From NCBI GenBank assembly GCA_017464985.1, contig JAFTXL010000057.1:1-7659 (forward strand): a stretch of 7,659 nt of DNA, in the 5' to 3' direction. The notes under the pieces were generated by a model. That model was given only the letters and a program-made list of their open reading frames with translations, had not been told where the DNA came from and did not search any database. This document shows, piece by piece, positions 5,897 through 7,659 of the stretch. A program made the translations under genes and the position numbers. This DNA comes from Clostridia bacterium (GTDB lineage: Bacteria > Bacillota_A > Clostridia > UBA1212). Each line of letters opens with the position of its first letter. Within the stretch, counting starts at the first letter, position 1.

Positions 5897-6853
5897 ATGG
5901 TTGAAATAAAGAATCTGACAAAAAAATTCGGACAGATTACTGCTCTTGACGATGTGAGTTTCAATGTAAAGCACGGTGAAATACTCGGGTTTTTAGGCCC
6001 TAACGGAGCAGGAAAGTCTACTACGATGAATATTCTGACAGGATATCTTACTGCTACGAGCGGAAGTATAAAAGTTGACGGATACGATATCATGACACAT
6101 CCGGAGGAAGTCAAAAAACGTATAGGATATCTTCCTGAACTGCCTCCTGTATACGGTGACATGACGGTAAAAGAGTATCTGAATTTTATATGCGAACTGA
6201 AAAAGATTCCTGGAAAACTCAGAAAGTCAATGCTTGATGATGTAATGTATCTCATGAAAATCGGAGATATGCGCGGCAGACTTATAAAGAATTTGTCTAA
6301 AGGTTATAAACAGCGTGTAGGTTTTGCACAGGCTCTTGTAGGCGACCCGCCGATTCTGATTCTGGACGAGCCGACGGTAGGTCTTGACCCGCGTCAGATT
6401 ATGGAGATAAGAAAACTTATTACTGCGCTCGGAAAGGAACACACGGTAATTTTGAGTACGCATATATTGCAGGAGGTTTCTGCTGTGTGTAATTCAGTTG
6501 TTATAATCAACAATGGCAAAGTCGCTGCAAGCGGTTCTGTTTCTGACTTTTCTATGAAGAGCGGCGATTTATGTAAGTTTAATATAACAGTAGGTGCGTC
6601 TAAATCCGACTGCGTACGCGTTTTTGAAAGCGTGCAGAGCATAAAGAATGCGTCTTTTTTGCGTATGGACAGAGAATCGTGTGTATTTGCTGTGGAATCA
6701 AAGTCGGGTGAGGACTCAAGATTTGAACTTAACGCAGAGTTTGCGAAATATGGATATCCGATACTTGAACTTCGTCCAGTGGGTAAATCCCTGGAGGAAG
6801 TATTTGTTGAGATAGTAAACCAGGATTCACATGTAAAGGAGGAGAAAATCTGA
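5897..6853 (+). CDS. ABC-2 type transporter ATPase (GldA/CcmA-like)
   Basis: A 318-residue cytoplasmic ATP-binding subunit that would power the membrane subunit encoded next. Walker A GPNGAGKST is at 34-42, signature LSKGYKQR at 133-140, Walker B ILILDEP at 153-159 with catalytic Glu158, the D-loop GLDP just after, and switch His189 in STHIL. The Q-loop position carries Glu81 in GYLPELPPVY; Glu here is common in GldA/CcmA-type ATPases. Residues about 215-318 form a C-terminal extension longer than that of minimal ABC ATPases and usual for GldA-like proteins. The ATG is 6 bases after AAAGGAG (5884-5890). The stop codon shares its last base with the ATG of the permease gene (TGATG), and a strong ribosome binding site for the permease (AAAGGAGGAG, 6836-6845) lies inside this gene. 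The substrate is unknown. Confidence 0.94.
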   Translation: MVEIKNLTKKFGQITALDDVSFNVKHGEILGFLGPNGAGKSTTMNILTGYLTATSGSIKVDGYDIMTHPEEVKKRIGYLPELPPVYGDMTVKEYLNFICELKKIPGKLRKSMLDDVMYLMKIGDMRGRLIKNLSKGYKQRVGFAQALVGDPPILILDEPTVGLDPRQIMEIRKLITALGKEHTVILSTHILQEVSAVCNSVVIINNGKVAASGSVSDFSMKSGDLCKFNITVGASKSDCVRVFESVQSIKNASFLRMDRESCVFAVESKSGEDSRFELNAEFAKYGYPILELRPVGKSLEEVFVEIVNQDSHVKEEKI

Positions 6854-7566
6854 TGAGAGCTATATATAAAAGAGAACTGCATGCTTATTTCACTTCTCCT
6901 GTTGCATACTGTATCATAGGATTTTTCCTTGCGCTTACAGGTCTTTATTTCTGGAATATAAATCTTACTTATCAAAATATAGAATTTTCAAATACATTGG
7001 ACGGATTGTCCTCTTTCTTGGTGTATTTTGTTCCCGTTATAACAATGAAGCTTCTTTCAGAAGATAAACGCAATGGTACGGAGGTTCTGCTGAGAACATC
7101 TCCAGTGAGAATTTGGAAAATTGTTTTGGGCAAATTTTTTGCGGGACTTACGCTGTTTCTTATTATAGTTCTTTGTACTGTCATTTGTCCTATAATAATG
7201 TCAGCATTTATGAATGAAGGCGGTACTTTTCCGTGGGCAATGAAATTGGGCAGTTATATCGGTTTTATTCTTCTTGGCGCTGCATATCTTGCTGTAGGCA
7301 CACTTGTTTCTTCTCTTACAGAAAATCAGACTGTTGCTGCAGTAGGCGGTGTTGTTGCGCTTCTGCTTCTTACATTTATGGAGAATTTAGGAACACAGAT
7401 AGGCGGAGTTATAGGCTCTGTTTTTGTATGGGTTTCTCTGTCTTCAAGATACAGCGATTTTGCGACAGGTCTGTTTAATCTCACATCAATATTTTACTAC
7501 TTGTCGTTTACTGTTGTAGTATTGTTTGTTACAACGGTCAACATAGAGAGAAAGAGGTGGAACTGA
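6853..7566 (+). CDS. ABC-2 family permease (GldF-like)
   Basis: A 237-residue integral membrane protein with six likely helices, near residues 15-37, 52-68, 94-117, 133-155, 160-177 and 208-229. The cytoplasmic stretch SEDKRNGTEVLLRTSPV (69-85) matches the conserved E-x-(K/R)-x-G-T-x-E-x-LL-x-TSP loop of GldF-like ABC-2 permeases, which is thought to contact the ATPase. The length is typical for the family. The gene overlaps its neighbours by one base on both sides (TGATG at 6851-6855 and at 7564-7568), so the three products are translationally coupled and probably form one complex. In Bacteroidetes the GldA-GldF-GldG set is linked to gliding. Homologous sets occur in Firmicutes that do not glide, where their role and substrate are not known to me. 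Confidence 0.88.
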   Translation: MRAIYKRELHAYFTSPVAYCIIGFFLALTGLYFWNINLTYQNIEFSNTLDGLSSFLVYFVPVITMKLLSEDKRNGTEVLLRTSPVRIWKIVLGKFFAGLTLFLIIVLCTVICPIIMSAFMNEGGTFPWAMKLGSYIGFILLGAAYLAVGTLVSSLTENQTVAAVGGVVALLLLTFMENLGTQIGGVIGSVFVWVSLSSRYSDFATGLFNLTSIFYYLSFTVVVLFVTTVNIERKRWN

Positions 7567-7659
7567 TGGGATTCAGCAAAAAAGATAAAAATGGTTCTGC
7601 AGAGAAAAAAAGTCAGAAGCAGAGAATCATATTCGGTGCTAATGCTCTTATTTTAATCG
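7566..7659 (+). CDS. GldG-like auxiliary membrane protein, 3' partial
   Basis: Only 31 codons are present. The ATG overlaps the permease stop by one base and follows GAGGTGG (7554-7560). The visible product is a Lys-rich, polar N-terminus (MGFSKKDKNG...) followed by RIIFGANALILI, the start of a hydrophobic segment. This fits a cytoplasmic tail leading into the first membrane helix. The position after a GldA-like ATPase and a GldF-like permease predicts a GldG-type protein with a large extracellular domain, but the visible residues alone do not prove it. A second permease half is the alternative. Confidence 0.6.
   Translation, partial: MGFSKKDKNGSAEKKSQKQRIIFGANALILI

Noticed and set aside
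7233..7478. 81-codon overlapping + strand ORF inside the permease gene
   Set aside because: It is out of frame with a well-supported membrane protein, is Cys- and Ser-rich low-complexity in product, and has no ribosome binding site.

Overview
The window looks like chromosomal DNA from a low-to-moderate GC Firmicute, most likely a gut-type clostridium. The reasons are the AT-rich codon use, strong AGGAGG-type ribosome binding sites, consensus sigma-A promoters, and close relatedness in style to clostridial ABC exporters and LCP proteins. All supported genes lie on the + strand. Nothing in the window suggests a phage, plasmid, insertion sequence, CRISPR array, tRNA or rRNA. The taxonomic placement is inference.

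Layout. Positions 1-2362 hold the end of one ABC exporter half-transporter and a complete second one, one base apart. The motif differences between them (degenerate catalytic residues in the first, a variant signature in the second) mark them as the two unequal halves of a heterodimeric exporter. Positions 2394-2689 form a self-contained transcription unit: a near-perfect sigma-A promoter, a leader hairpin touching the ribosome binding site, a 38-codon ORF for an acidic glycine-tailed peptide, and a 13-bp rho-independent terminator. The peptide is unrecognised and is the most novel item here.

Positions 2755-5868 are a cell-surface polysaccharide segment. It starts with a membrane-anchored nucleotide-sugar 4,6-dehydratase/epimerase (CapD/WbpM/PglF type) that begins at a TTG codon and is cut by an in-frame TGA at 4463-4465, although its remaining 87 codons stay intact and recognisable. 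An LCP (LytR-CpsA-Psr) family protein follows, of the kind that attaches glycopolymers to peptidoglycan.

Positions 5897-7659 hold a tightly overlapping ABC-2 type operon: an ATPase, a six-helix permease, and the first 31 codons of a third membrane protein. The order and protein types match the GldA-GldF-GldG-like systems found in many bacteria that do not glide. A possible extended -10 promoter overlaps the stop codon of the LCP gene and could drive this operon separately.

Working together: the polysaccharide segment would make an activated sugar and attach a finished polymer to the wall. The two ABC systems would export unknown substrates or maintain the envelope. Whether the small peptide is a substrate of either transporter cannot be decided from the sequence.
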